33,137 bases of DNA from Butyrivibrio sp. YAB3001 (lineage in GTDB: Bacteria; Bacillota; Clostridia; Lachnospirales; Lachnospiraceae): positions 1 through 33,137 of the forward strand of contig NZ_FOKR01000029.1 of NCBI RefSeq assembly GCF_900112195.1, given 5' to 3'. This document shows, piece by piece, positions 14,644-23,051 of this stretch; within the stretch, counting starts at the first letter, position 1; every line of letters starts with the position of its first letter. The translations under genes were made by a program, and so were the position numbers. The notes under the pieces are model-generated. The model was not told the origin of the DNA. It saw nothing but the letters and a program-made list of their open reading frames with translations, and did no database searches.

Positions 14644-15105
14644 ATGAAAAAGTTCTTAGCAATTCTACTGTCAATGGTTATGGTAATGTCACTTGCGGCA
14701 TGCGGAAGCGGCTCTGCAGCTGAATACTACTCAGGTGAAGTTGACTGGGTTGAAGCCGGTTATGAAGGAGACTGCATTATAACAAACCATGTCGGACTGG
14801 TACTTAATGGTGACGGAACATATACTCTTGAGGACACATTCCTTGTAAACCAGGTTTCAGGCGCTATCGTTTTCTATACAAAAACCTTCTATACAGGAAA
14901 GTATACAGCTGAAAAGGCTGATGCAGACGGAATTAAGACTGTATCTCTTCAGGCACCCACAAGTGCTGTTCAGAACCTGAACGGTGTCGTGGCTACATCA
15001 GCTGAGGATGCTGACATTCTTCCTTCCTTCCAGCCTGATTTCTCATCAATCCAGGTTGATACAAACTCACACGCTGTTGTAAGCACAATCCCTCAGCATC
15101 AGTAA
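14644..15105 (+). CDS. Small secreted lipoprotein
   Basis: A 153-residue protein starting at ATG 14644 (AGGAG site, 23 bases after the GH3 stop). MKKFLAILLSMVMVMSLAAC is a full lipoprotein signal with lipobox LAAC (lipidated Cys20), followed by GSGSA. The mature part is beta-rich (HVGLVLNGDGTYTLEDTFLV, YTKTFYTGKYTAE). I do not recognise a named family. Similar small lipoproteins accompany GH3 genes in Clostridia, but that is recollection. Its place between the GH3 enzyme and the sensor kinase makes it a candidate substrate-binding or signalling accessory on the outer face of the membrane. Confidence 0.8.
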   Translation: MKKFLAILLSMVMVMSLAACGSGSAAEYYSGEVDWVEAGYEGDCIITNHVGLVLNGDGTYTLEDTFLVNQVSGAIVFYTKTFYTGKYTAEKADADGIKTVSLQAPTSAVQNLNGVVATSAEDADILPSFQPDFSSIQVDTNSHAVVSTIPQHQ

Positions 15106-15141
15106 TCTGAGAATAGTAAAAAAGTATACTGAAATGACGTG

Positions 15142-15170
15142 CGGCTAGCCGGTATTGTACTGGTTAGCCG
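15142..15170 (+). terminator. Hairpin between the lipoprotein and kinase genes
   Basis: CGGCTAGCCGGT pairs with ACTGGTTAGCCG (12 bp, two wobbles) around ATTGT. The following TTTGCGGTAAAATTTTTT is only moderately T-rich, so this may be a partial terminator that lowers but does not stop transcription from GH3 into the kinase gene. Confidence 0.5.
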
Positions 15171-15199
15171 TTTGCGGTAAAATTTTTTAGAGGACAATT

Positions 15200-16510
15200 A
15201 TGAACTTACAACTTTCCATTATCATGTTTATATATGCATCGGAAATGGCGGTCATTACCACGATGATCTGCGCCAGACTTGAAAGACGAAGAGATTTCTT
15301 TTCTGGCGCCTGTAAATGCGCTGTACTCACCCTTATATACACTGTTATTTTAGCGTTTTATCAGCCATCTATCCTTGTTATTCACATTCCGATAGTGCTT
15401 GTGTCATTTCTTTATGTGTATTTGTGTTATGTTACCAACATTCTTCAGGTGCTGTATATAGTCAGTGCAGGTTATATTATCCAACGGATATCAAGTCTTC
15501 TTAATACGCTGATATCGTATTTTTCACCACATTATCTGGCACATGATGCCAATGGCCAAGTCAGTGCTCTATGGTATGTACTTATTTTTGTATGCGACGC
15601 AGTTGTTTTTTGGGGGTTTCATTGCCTCGGAGGAAGAGGCTTTGGTATTCCACAGCTTCGCAAAAATGCAACCATCAGAGTTGTAGCCTTTGGAATCTTA
15701 GTTGTTCTGATGAATCAGCCCTGGACTCTGGGCATGCTCCACGACGACATAATGCATCACAGCCATACAAGGTACGCGCTGGCTGAGACAATATGGAATT
15801 TTATCGCCTGTGTACTTTGTGTGTTTGTTCAGTTTGATATCACTCATATAGACCGACGGGATAATGAACTTGAAATTGCACAAAAGCTGATCAGTGATAA
15901 AGAAAGACAGTATAAAATGTCAAAGTCCACTGTGGACGCAATAAACCGCAAATGTCATGACCTTAAATATCAGCTTTCGGCTCTTTCAAAAGGAGAGGAT
16001 AACCAGAAGCATATTTCAGAGGCTATGGAACTGGTGGAGAGCTTTGATAGTGCGATTCATACAGGGAATGACACTCTGGACATCATATTTACAGAAAAGA
16101 ACAGCTACTGTAAAAAGCATGATATTGACTTTGTGTGCATGGTGGATGGGGACAAGCTCTCATTTATAGATGTCACTGATCTTTATGTCATGTTTGGGAA
16201 TATCATAGACAATGCAATAAATGCGGTCAGAATCCTTGAGGATCATTCAAAAAGATCAATATATATTCGAATACATCAGGAAAATCAGCTTCTTTTGATC
16301 CAGACTGAAAACGCATTTAAAGGAAGTCTCCAGTTTAAAGACGGCCTTCCCAAAACTACCACAGGTGATGAGTTTAACCACGGATATGGGGTTTCCAGTA
16401 TAAAAATGATAGCCGAAAAATACGGCGGGAGCCTGAATACCAGAGCTGAGGATAATGTCTTTTATCTGAATATACTGATCCCCATGGAAGGCAAAGAGGA
16501 AAGACAATGA
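15200..16510 (+). CDS. AgrC-like sensor histidine kinase (GHKL)
   Basis: 436 residues. Residues 1-220 form about six membrane helices with short loops and no large extracellular sensor domain, as in AgrC/ComD-type receptors. A coiled linker (ELEIAQKLISDKERQYKMSK) leads to NRKCHDLKYQL, where His253 is the phosphorylation site. The GHKL ATPase follows: FGNIIDNAINAVR (N box), then GYGVSSIKMIAEKYGG (G box). Known relatives sense peptides, but no AgrB/AgrD pair is visible here. The signal could instead be a glycan or the neighbouring lipoprotein. AGAGGA precedes the ATG. The stop overlaps the regulator start by ATGA, so the pair is translationally coupled. Confidence 0.9.
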   Translation: MNLQLSIIMFIYASEMAVITTMICARLERRRDFFSGACKCAVLTLIYTVILAFYQPSILVIHIPIVLVSFLYVYLCYVTNILQVLYIVSAGYIIQRISSLLNTLISYFSPHYLAHDANGQVSALWYVLIFVCDAVVFWGFHCLGGRGFGIPQLRKNATIRVVAFGILVVLMNQPWTLGMLHDDIMHHSHTRYALAETIWNFIACVLCVFVQFDITHIDRRDNELEIAQKLISDKERQYKMSKSTVDAINRKCHDLKYQLSALSKGEDNQKHISEAMELVESFDSAIHTGNDTLDIIFTEKNSYCKKHDIDFVCMVDGDKLSFIDVTDLYVMFGNIIDNAINAVRILEDHSKRSIYIRIHQENQLLLIQTENAFKGSLQFKDGLPKTTTGDEFNHGYGVSSIKMIAEKYGGSLNTRAEDNVFYLNILIPMEGKEERQ

Positions 16511-17211
16511 AAAAAGTAGCTATCATTGATGACGATGAGAATATCAGAAGCACAATTAAGGAATATCTGAAGAAATATGAGCAGACATCTAAGGAACAGT
16601 TTATTGTCAGCGATTTTGCTTTTCCTGAATTGTTTTTGACAAATTATAAACCTGAATATGACATAGTGATGATGGATATTGATATGCCAGGGATGAATGG
16701 ACTGACTGCGGCCAGGAAACTAAGAGATCTGGACGAGAGAGTGGTTCTTTTGTTTGTCACAAATCTTGCCCAGTATGCTCTTAAAGGCTACGAAGTTGCT
16801 GCTACGGATTTTATAGTAAAACCGCTTAAGTATGAAAGGTTCAGTCAGAAACTTGAAAGAGCTCTGAGATTTGTTCCCGAGAGTACTAGGCCTATGCTTA
16901 TGATCCGAACCGAAAGCGCCACTATTACAGTTGAACTGGATGATATTATTTATGTGGAAGTAAACAAACATGATGTATATTATCACACTGTAAAGGATGT
17001 TTACCGGGTGAGGGGGTCGCTAAAACAGGCGGAAGAGGATCTGGGCGATCCCAAATTTTTTGCCTGTGACAAGTCGTGTCTGGTCAATCTCGCCTATGTA
17101 GAGGGAGTAAGTGCCGGAACGGTAACGGTAGCCGGAAATGAGCTGTGTGTCAGCAGATCCAAAAAGAAGCCTCTAATTGACGCACTTGCTGCGTTTCATA
17201 ACAGAAAATGA
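16507..17211 (+). CDS. LytTR response regulator
   Basis: 234 residues. The receiver domain (1-120) has the acidic pocket (VAIIDDDEN), phospho-acceptor Asp57 (VMMDIDMPGMNG), the conserved Thr (LFVTN) and Lys (DFIVKPL). The C-terminal half is a LytTR DNA-binding domain (ELDDIIYVEVNKHDVYYHTV, RVRGSLKQAEEDL, FFACDKSCLVNLAYVEGV, LCVSRSKKKPL). LytTR proteins bind pairs of 9-bp repeats about two helical turns apart. Such pairs lie upstream of the GH3 gene and of the esterase. The start overlaps the kinase stop. It ends in a terminator shared with the convergent esterase. Confidence 0.93.
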   Translation: MKKVAIIDDDENIRSTIKEYLKKYEQTSKEQFIVSDFAFPELFLTNYKPEYDIVMMDIDMPGMNGLTAARKLRDLDERVVLLFVTNLAQYALKGYEVAATDFIVKPLKYERFSQKLERALRFVPESTRPMLMIRTESATITVELDDIIYVEVNKHDVYYHTVKDVYRVRGSLKQAEEDLGDPKFFACDKSCLVNLAYVEGVSAGTVTVAGNELCVSRSKKKPLIDALAAFHNRK

Positions 17212-17226
17212 CCTGAGCAAAATAAA

Positions 17227-17260
17227 AGTGCCTTACAACAGTCTTGTAAGACACTTTTTA
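17227..17260. terminator. Terminator between convergent regulator and esterase
   Basis: AGTGCCTTACAA pairs with TTGTAAGACACT (12 bp, one mismatch), followed by TTTTTATCTTTT on the plus strand; the minus strand also leaves the stem into a TTTTATTTTG tract. It can serve both converging genes. Confidence 0.85.
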
Positions 17261-17274
17261 TCTTTTATATGTGA

Positions 17275-18345
17275 TTATTTATAGAAAACCAGCAGTGAGT
17301 TATACAAATCCACTAACCAGCTCTTATATATGTGCGCGCCATCCTTGAGAACCACATATGCGAAGTTTTCTCCGTCTGTGAAGGTATCGGGCATTTCAGC
17401 TTTTACCTTATCCATGAATTCATCGTGGTTTGGTTTTGCGAAGTCCATCTTACCGTTTCCGTTGTACCAGAACTTAATAGGATAGTCTTTATAATCTTGT
17501 GTAAGAGCTGTCTTGAATGTGTCAAACTCCTGCCATATTCCGGAATAGTTGCCAAAATATGCGAAGATATCAGCATTATCGGTAAGGCCAGAACGGGCAA
17601 CTGTCATGGAACCTCTTGACAATCCAGCGAATGCTCTGTGATCTCTTGTTGCCACAAGATTCGATTCCGATACATCTTTCCTTGCATAAGTACTATATGT
17701 GCTCTCTACAGTGGGGATGATATTGTTTCTGAGTTCCTGGCCGAAGTATACAGGCCAAATGTTCTGAGGGTTGTCGACTTCGCCGCCGTCTTCAGCTTCG
17801 GAAGTATAAATATAGCTGTCGCTTCTCTTTTCAGCAAGTGCCTTTGCTTCGTTATCTCCAAGTTCATGACCGTCTACCCTTGAATAGTAGGTGGGACATA
17901 CAACTATGAGGGGATCGCAAAGTCCGTTTTTTATCATGTTGTCCAGTACGTTTAAGGTTTCTGAACCCCACTGTACAAGCCAGAAATCTTCCATGGGTCC
18001 ATCTGCGTCGCCTTCCGTTCCGTGGAGCAGGTAAAGAACATTGTACGTTTGTGACTCGTCATAGTTGTAAGGGAGATATACACTCATTTTTTTGTGAATT
18101 GTCTCATTAAGCCCCAGCAGATCATTGACTGCATAAGCCGGAGTGTCGTACTCCAGGGATACGACTGAACCCTTCTGGTCACACTCAGTTTTTAATTCAT
18201 CGATACCTGTGTTTTTCATGGCAAATTCCCACTTGTATTCTGTGGCCGCAGAACTGACCTGAGGCTCTGGGGCTTTGTTGCCGCAGCCTGACAGGACCAT
18301 GACTGACAAGGCAGCAGCAAAGATGCTTCGTATTTTTCTTTTCAT
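17275..18345 (-). CDS. Lipoprotein carbohydrate esterase (CE1/esterase D fold)
   Basis: 356 residues starting at the ATG read from 18345 on the minus strand, where GGAGAGG lies 6 bases upstream. A longer frame to 18504 runs through the promoter and is rejected. MKRKIRSIFAAALSVMVLSG followed by Cys21 is a lipoprotein signal. The fold is an alpha/beta hydrolase of the esterase family: KMSVYLPYNYDE, YLLHGTEGD (oxyanion loop), IVVCPTYY, FAGLSRGSMT with the nucleophile Ser243 in a G-x-S-x-G-like elbow whose last Gly is Ser, and KDGAHIYKSWL for the histidine. Relatives are feruloyl or acetyl-xylan esterases. Its promoter shares the LytTR site geometry with the GH3 gene, so the two probably act together on decorated plant polysaccharide at the cell surface. 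Confidence 0.87.
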   Translation of the reverse strand: MKRKIRSIFAAALSVMVLSGCGNKAPEPQVSSAATEYKWEFAMKNTGIDELKTECDQKGSVVSLEYDTPAYAVNDLLGLNETIHKKMSVYLPYNYDESQTYNVLYLLHGTEGDADGPMEDFWLVQWGSETLNVLDNMIKNGLCDPLIVVCPTYYSRVDGHELGDNEAKALAEKRSDSYIYTSEAEDGGEVDNPQNIWPVYFGQELRNNIIPTVESTYSTYARKDVSESNLVATRDHRAFAGLSRGSMTVARSGLTDNADIFAYFGNYSGIWQEFDTFKTALTQDYKDYPIKFWYNGNGKMDFAKPNHDEFMDKVKAEMPDTFTDGENFAYVVLKDGAHIYKSWLVDLYNSLLVFYK

Positions 18346-18373
18346 AGTTTCCTCTCCATTTATTTTTTCTTTG

Positions 18374-18442
18374 ATGTTACAGGAGAGGGTACTTCTGCTC
18401 AATAAAACAGGCATTAACTGTAAATAAACAGGCACAATCCGT
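18374..18442 (-). promoter_or_regulatory. Esterase promoter with LytTR-type operator
   Basis: Read on the minus strand: half-site ACGGATTGT (18434-18442), 12 bp, half-site ACAGTTAAT (18413-18421), 10 bp, TTGAGC (18397-18402), 17 bp, TAACAT (18374-18379). The second half-site fits the LytTR pattern at 9/9 and the first at 7/9. The 9-12-9-10-6-17-6 layout equals that of the GH3 promoter base for base in spacing. The regions also share TGCC..TTT..TTAC.GTTA.TGCC. Confidence 0.65.
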
Positions 18443-18515
18443 ATAATTGTTTCAATCATGTATGCTGTGTCATTGGGATTCACATTACTCGTCATTCTCA
18501 GCACAATGCTGCGAG

Positions 18516-18821
18516 CGTGAAATGTTGGAGGAGACCGGATACAGGACGAAAACTGTGAGCGGATATCTTGATATAGAAGAGTTATTCGATGTGTGGAGGC
18601 ACATTAACCACTATTTCATATGTGAACTGATTGAAGATACCGGCTGTCAACATCTTACAGAAGCGGAGAAAATTGCAGGTTATACAAGAGTGTGGATACC
18701 TCTGCAGCAAGCCATAGAAATATTCGGTAAATATGAAGATTATCATGATAAGGACATTGCTGTTTATGGATTGTACAAACGCGAATATACAGCACTAAAA
18801 GAGTATGAAAAGATTATTTGA
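18516..18821 (+). pseudogene. Nudix hydrolase, 5'-truncated (first of a tandem pair)
   Basis: From about 18516 the frame reads CEREMLEETGYRTKTVSGYL, DIEELFDVWRHINHYFICEL and on to EYEKII, stop. REMLEETG is the second half of the Nudix box (REUxEExGU). The first half, with GGG.E, and the N-terminal strand are missing. Codons before it (from ATG 18447) do not resemble Nudix and overlap the esterase promoter zone. The gene cannot bind the metal-diphosphate normally and is considered dead. Confidence 0.75.
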
Positions 18822-18930
18822 AATAGATTTAAAAGACTATAAAAAGACGGATTCTGTTTTTCGAAGGCCATCAGCAAGAGCTATCATTATCAAGGTTGAC
18901 AAGATAGCTCTTGTATATAGCAAACGGGAA
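18805..18930 (+). pseudogene. Nudix hydrolase, 3'-truncated (second of a tandem pair)
   Basis: ATG 18805 overlaps the end of the first Nudix fragment and reads MKRLFEIDLKDYKKTDSVFR then RPSARAIIIKVDKIALVYSK. This is the N-terminus of the same type of Nudix protein, ending just before the Nudix box should appear. After about 18930 the DNA belongs to an AlbA_2-type gene. Having the tail of one copy followed by the head of another points to a former tandem duplication cut on both sides. Confidence 0.65.
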
Positions 18931-20093
18931 AAATACTGTTTGGGATTGCTGATGATGGAACTGTCATTGGTATAGATGATCCAGATCAGAAATGTCTAGA
19001 TATTGAAAACAAAATTAATGATTCAATTTCACCTAAGCCTGACTATGCCCTTTCAATTAATAGATTAAATAATGTTATAACTTTAGAAATAAATGAGGGA
19101 AGATATAAGCCATATCTATACAAAGGAAAAGCTTATAGAAGAAGTGATACTGCTTCTGTTGAGGTTGATCAGGTTGAATTAAAGCGTCTTACGCTTGAGG
19201 GAAATAACCTATACTTTGAATCATTGGCTAATGAGGAAAAGGATATGACTTTTGATGAGCTTGAGAAAAGTCTTATTGATAAGTTAGGAATAACAGAAGT
19301 TAATGAAAATACACTTAGGACTTTAGGGCTTTATACAATAGAGGGGCAGCTTAATAATGCAGCTTCACTATTATCTGATAAAAATAATTTTTCTGGAATT
19401 GATGTTGCTCGTTTTGGTAATTCTATTGATGAAATACTCGATCGAGAGAGTTTTATTCATATGTCGGTAATCACACAGTATAATAAGGCTCTTACTATGT
19501 ATAGGAGATACTATCAATATGAGCAGATTAAAGGTGCTGATAGAGTTTTAATTGAAAAGGTTCCTGAAAAAGCATTCCGTGAGGCGGTTGCAAATGCATT
19601 AGTACATAGAACATGGGATATAAATGCAAATATTAGAATATCGATGTATGAGGATAAGATTGAGATTTCTTCACCCGGTGGGTTGCCAAGTGGAATAAGT
19701 GAAGATGAATATTTGCACGGTAATATTTCAACATTAAGAAATCCTGTATTAGGAAATATATTCTTTAGATTACATTATATTGAAATGTTTGGCACAGGAA
19801 TAAAACGAATTGTTGATGCATACAAAGATTGTCAAATAAAGCCACGATTCGAAATAAAAGAAAATTCAATTACGGTCACGCTTCCTGCATTATCTGCAAC
19901 AATGTCAGTTACATCAGATGAAAATAATTTGCTAGAGTTGTTAAATGGTGAAATGCGCTATAGTAGCAGTGAAATAGCAGAAAAACTTAATTGGAGCAAA
20001 GATAAAACAGTTAGAAATTTGAATAATCTAGTGGATGCAGGCTATGTTATAAAATATGGAACTGGTAGGGGCACGAAATATTCAAAAAAATAG
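18921..20093 (+). pseudogene. AlbA_2 / HATPase_c_4 regulator-like protein, 5'-truncated (copy B)
   Basis: The frame is open from 18921 without a start codon: TGKILFGIADDGTVIGIDDP, then KPYLYKGKAYRRSDTAS (end of AlbA_2), a helical middle, EKAFREAVANALVHRTWDIN, SSPGGLPSGI, TLRNPVLGNIFFRLHYIEMF, GTGIKRIVDAY and a C-terminal winged helix (YSSSEIAEKLNWSKDKTVRN). About 30-40 N-terminal residues are missing at the junction with the Nudix fragment. An internal TTG at 19224 could start only the later part. It is intact in its middle and end, unlike copy A, and only distantly similar to it. Its DNA looks more AT-rich than its neighbours, a possible sign of transfer. Confidence 0.8.
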
Positions 20094-20228
20094 CAAGTCA
20101 GCAATAAATTTTCAATTTGCCGAGATGAAGCGATAGCAAGTTATATCTGAAGTTAAATGTGTTTAGCCATTTTCGTAATCAGAATCTTAACAAAAGCTGT
20201 AGAACAGCCCATATAGCTGTGTTATCAT

Positions 20229-20270
20229 AAGGCATATGCTTACACTTCAAGTAAGTATGTGCCTTTTACA
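20229..20270 (+). terminator. Hairpin terminator, twin 1
   Basis: AAGGCATATGCTTAC pairs with GTAAGTATGTGCCTT (15 bp, two wobbles) around ACTTCAA, followed by TTACATTTT. A related hairpin recurs at 20967-21004. It presumably ends the transcript from the broken AlbA_2 gene. The rest of 20094-20228 holds nothing I can identify. Confidence 0.75.
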
Positions 20271-20272
20271 TT

Positions 20273-20929
20273 TTGCTAGGAGGAGTAATAGATGGTTTTT
20301 ATTCGATTGATAATTCGTACTATTCTGTAATATGTAACGGATATAAACTGATATTTTTGAATACATGCTATTTAAGCAAAGATGGGGAAGAAGAAATTTT
20401 TTATAACAAAAATTTTAAATGTGAAGGCACCGTATACCCTATTGTTCCATTGGAAGAAATGCGATGGTTACAAGAGAAACTAAAAGATGATATGAAGAGT
20501 ATCATATTTTCGCATCATAGTTTTATAAATGATTTTCCTAAAAGAGGAATTAATAATCGCGAAGAGATTCGTAAGAAATTTGTGAAAAAGCAGGTGCTAC
20601 TTTGTTTGAATGGTCATGATCACGGAGATGATTATTCTATTGTAGATGGAATACAATACATGACGATTAATTCAGCAAATTATGCATGGTTAGGAACTCA
20701 GATTGTAAGTTCAAGAGAATTGCAGGAAAAGTATTCTTATTTGAACGGCATACTTCAATATAAGCAGGCAATGAGTGCATACATAGAAATAAGTGACAAT
20801 GAGATAAAGGTATGTGGCATGGATGGTGAATATTTATCAGTAACACCAGATGATATTGGATTACCAAACTATAGATGGAATGGAGTATCAATCAGACCAC
20901 AAATAAGTTCGCATTTAGTTAAATTGTAA
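20273..20929 (+). pseudogene. Calcineurin-like metallophosphoesterase, N-terminally truncated
   Basis: A 218-codon frame (TTG at 20273) carries the C-terminal half of a metallophosphoesterase: YSVICNGYKLIFLNTCYL, SIIFSHHSF (a metal-binding His motif) and CLNGHDHGDDY (the GHxH-type final motif). The N-terminal D-x-H and GNHD motifs are missing, so half of the dinuclear metal site is absent. An AGGAGG at 20279-20284 followed by an ATG at 20292 lies in a different frame and gives only a 12-codon peptide. The gene begins right after one terminator twin and ends before the other. Probably inactive. Confidence 0.7.
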
Positions 20930-20966
20930 AACCGGAATAGAATACTCAAAGATCCTATGCTATATT

Positions 20967-21005
20967 AGGCATGTGCTTACAAATAAGTAAGTACATGTCT
21001 TTTAA
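20967..21005 (+). terminator. Hairpin terminator, twin 2
   Basis: AGGCATGTGCTTAC pairs with GTAAGTACATGTCT (14 bp, two wobbles) around AAATAA, followed by TTTTAAAAT. Sequence and position relative to the gene mirror twin 1, with paired changes in the stem. Confidence 0.75.
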
Positions 21006-21077
21006 AATATGCAAAAAAGGTATTGACCTTACACTTAACTATAATGATAAAACGGTTTCAGAAAGGAGATGCGTGAT

Positions 21078-21908
21078 ATGACTATAAAGGAGTTTTCCAA
21101 TCTGTGTGGATGTAATCCTCAGACTATAAGATACTATGATCACATGAATCTGCTGAAACCGGTTAAGGTGGATGATTGGACAGGATATCGTTATTATGAT
21201 GAAGGTCAGGCCCTTGACTATGTAAAGATTAAAAATCTTCAGATAGCTGGGTTTACAATAGATGAAATAAAAGTGCTCCTTTGTGCCGATGATGAAACTA
21301 TCTATGATGCCTTTTCCAAGAAAATCAATGAACAGGAAAAGCTACTTCAAAGAATGATAGAAATCCGCCAGTCATATCAGCGCGAATTAACAGTGATGAA
21401 AAATAAAATAGTGGAGCTGCATAAATCAATCAAAGGTTCTATGGAAAGCTATTCGCCTGCTGAGGAGTTTGGTATTAACAGCGAGGAATTCGACGAGATT
21501 GTTAAAAACCTGGATTCTTATTTTGATGAAATGCTTGAGAGCGGGGACTATTCTAAGTACAAAATACTAGATTATTCAGAGGAAAACGAGAAAAAAGCGG
21601 AACATGATTTTAAGGATTGCTTATCCAATCCTGACTTGGAAATTGTCTATGAATGTCATGAATGGAAAAATGTAAAAGAGTTTTATGACAATATACCAGA
21701 ACTTATAGATGGTAAAGAATATTTCTTCCAGTTTAAGCTTGATGCTGAAAAAATTAATAACACAGCTTTTGCAAATACATTGCTGGGAATACTGTGCTTG
21801 AAGAACAAGAACAAAAAGATGAGTTTAAAATGTAATGTCATTCATTCTGATAATGATAAAAATCACTTCTGGCTTTTAAAAAGAAAAAATGTGGAGGCAG
21901 GAAAATAA
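21078..21908 (+). CDS. MerR family transcriptional regulator
   Basis: 276 residues from ATG 21078, chosen because AAGGAG (21063-21068) is 9 bases upstream; an ATG at 21069 touches the ribosome site. MTIKEFSNLCGCNPQTIRYY then DHMNLLKPVKVDDWTGYRYY is a canonical MerR winged helix. IKNLQIAGFTIDEIKVLL follows, then a coiled coil (EQEKLLQRMIEIRQSYQREL) for dimerisation. The C-terminal 150 residues form an unassigned ligand-binding region without a cysteine metal site, so the effector is probably organic. It is followed after one base by the HExxH gene, an apparent operon. TTGACC at about 21026 may belong to its promoter, but the -10 is unclear. Confidence 0.88.
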   Translation: MTIKEFSNLCGCNPQTIRYYDHMNLLKPVKVDDWTGYRYYDEGQALDYVKIKNLQIAGFTIDEIKVLLCADDETIYDAFSKKINEQEKLLQRMIEIRQSYQRELTVMKNKIVELHKSIKGSMESYSPAEEFGINSEEFDEIVKNLDSYFDEMLESGDYSKYKILDYSEENEKKAEHDFKDCLSNPDLEIVYECHEWKNVKEFYDNIPELIDGKEYFFQFKLDAEKINNTAFANTLLGILCLKNKNKKMSLKCNVIHSDNDKNHFWLLKRKNVEAGK

Positions 21909-21909
21909 A

Positions 21910-22959
21910 ATGGGAAAATATACCTTAGAAGAGCTCTATAATCAGGTGACAGAAGCTATAACATCATTGGACTTTGAGCAAATCTGGGAAGGATTCAAAC
22001 CACTAAAGTTTGCCCTTTATGATGATCAGAAGTGTTATTTTAACGGGGAATATATTGAGAAAACAGCAGATTTTTGCGCTAATACTGCTATAGAATTTCA
22101 AGGTGAAACAATAGCTATATGGAATGTCGTAGAAGAACTGAAACCGTCTATCTTGGCATAAAAGATTGTCCATGAAATGTTCCATGCTTTCCAGATGGTA
22201 CAAGGGTGGGAGTGTTGGGCAAGAGAACTCGAAGCATTGTATAAGTACCAGTACAATGCAGAAAACCTTAGTATTAAGCTTAATGAGAATGTACTATTAT
22301 TGGAGCTTTTAAAAGAATTCAATGAGGCCAAATACCATGAGCTCATGAGACTTAGAAAGTACCGTAGCGAGAAGTTTCCATATGAATTTTCTTATGAGAC
22401 TAAAGTCGAGGCTATAGAAGGATCTGCTACATATGTAGAGTGGCAAGCTTTGAAACAGCTTGATATGGATAGTGCTGATAGTTTTGTTGAAAAAATGGAA
22501 AAGGTTATGACCCAGCCGGAATACTTTTTCCCCATAAGAATATCCAGCTATAATACTGGGGCACTGTTAATTTATGCTATGCACTGCGCCGAAGAATACT
22601 CTTTTACAGCGAAGGAAAGACCTGTGATAGTGTCATTGTTGAAGAATATTCCTTCATTGCAAAACATGGATGATAAAATCATGATTGATGCAGAGGTGGA
22701 TAAGGCCCTGAAGGTATTTACTGAAGAGTCAAAAAGTATCGTAGAAGCAGCGCTTAGTCATAATGAAGTTGCCTTAAAAGGGCCACTGGAACTGGATGGA
22801 CTCAACATTTATGACGCAAGATGTTATAACGGCTATCTTACATCTCGAATTGGACTACGCTATAAAGAAAATGGTGAATCAAAGTTGTTCATGGGAGATT
22901 ATGTAATAAGAATGAAGGATGAAAGAACTATCGATACAGTTTATAAGTGGGTATCATAA
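21910..22959 (+). pseudogene. HExxH zinc-peptidase-like protein split by an in-frame stop
   Basis: ATG 21910 (GGAGG upstream, one base after the MerR stop) opens a frame that hits TAA at 22159-22161. The same frame then continues without break to 22957. The stop falls three codons before HEMFHAFQ (22171-22194), an HExxH zinc-binding motif. The downstream part has EAIEGSATYVEWQAL (E-G-x-A-x-Y, a plausible third zinc ligand), which is intact. Without the stop the protein would be about 349 residues. The cause could be a true nonsense mutation or a read error. Family not identified beyond the motif. Partner of the MerR regulator by position. Confidence 0.75.
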
Positions 22960-23051
22960 GAGGTGAATAATTATTCGCTTTTTCTAGAAAATTGGGATGT
23001 TTTTACGTTGGATAGAAAAAGCGCATCGTCGATTATACCGGAAGATAAAAT

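Noticed and set aside
15106..15199. A LytTR site for autoregulation of the kinase-regulator pair
   Set aside because: The spacer contains GGTTAG-like words only inside the hairpin; no pair of half-sites at 12-bp spacing fits.
18346..18504. A longer esterase start near 18504
   Set aside because: The extension crosses the promoter, and the lipoprotein signal begins exactly at the ATG read from 18345.
20292..20330. A 12-codon peptide behind AGGAGG before the metallophosphoesterase fragment
   Set aside because: Good spacing but too short and without a terminator; more likely the leftover start signal of a truncated gene.
21020..21062. TTGACC plus TATAAT as the MerR promoter
   Set aside because: The two boxes are only 11 bp apart; with 17 bp the -10 would be GATAAA. 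Left as uncertain rather than annotated.
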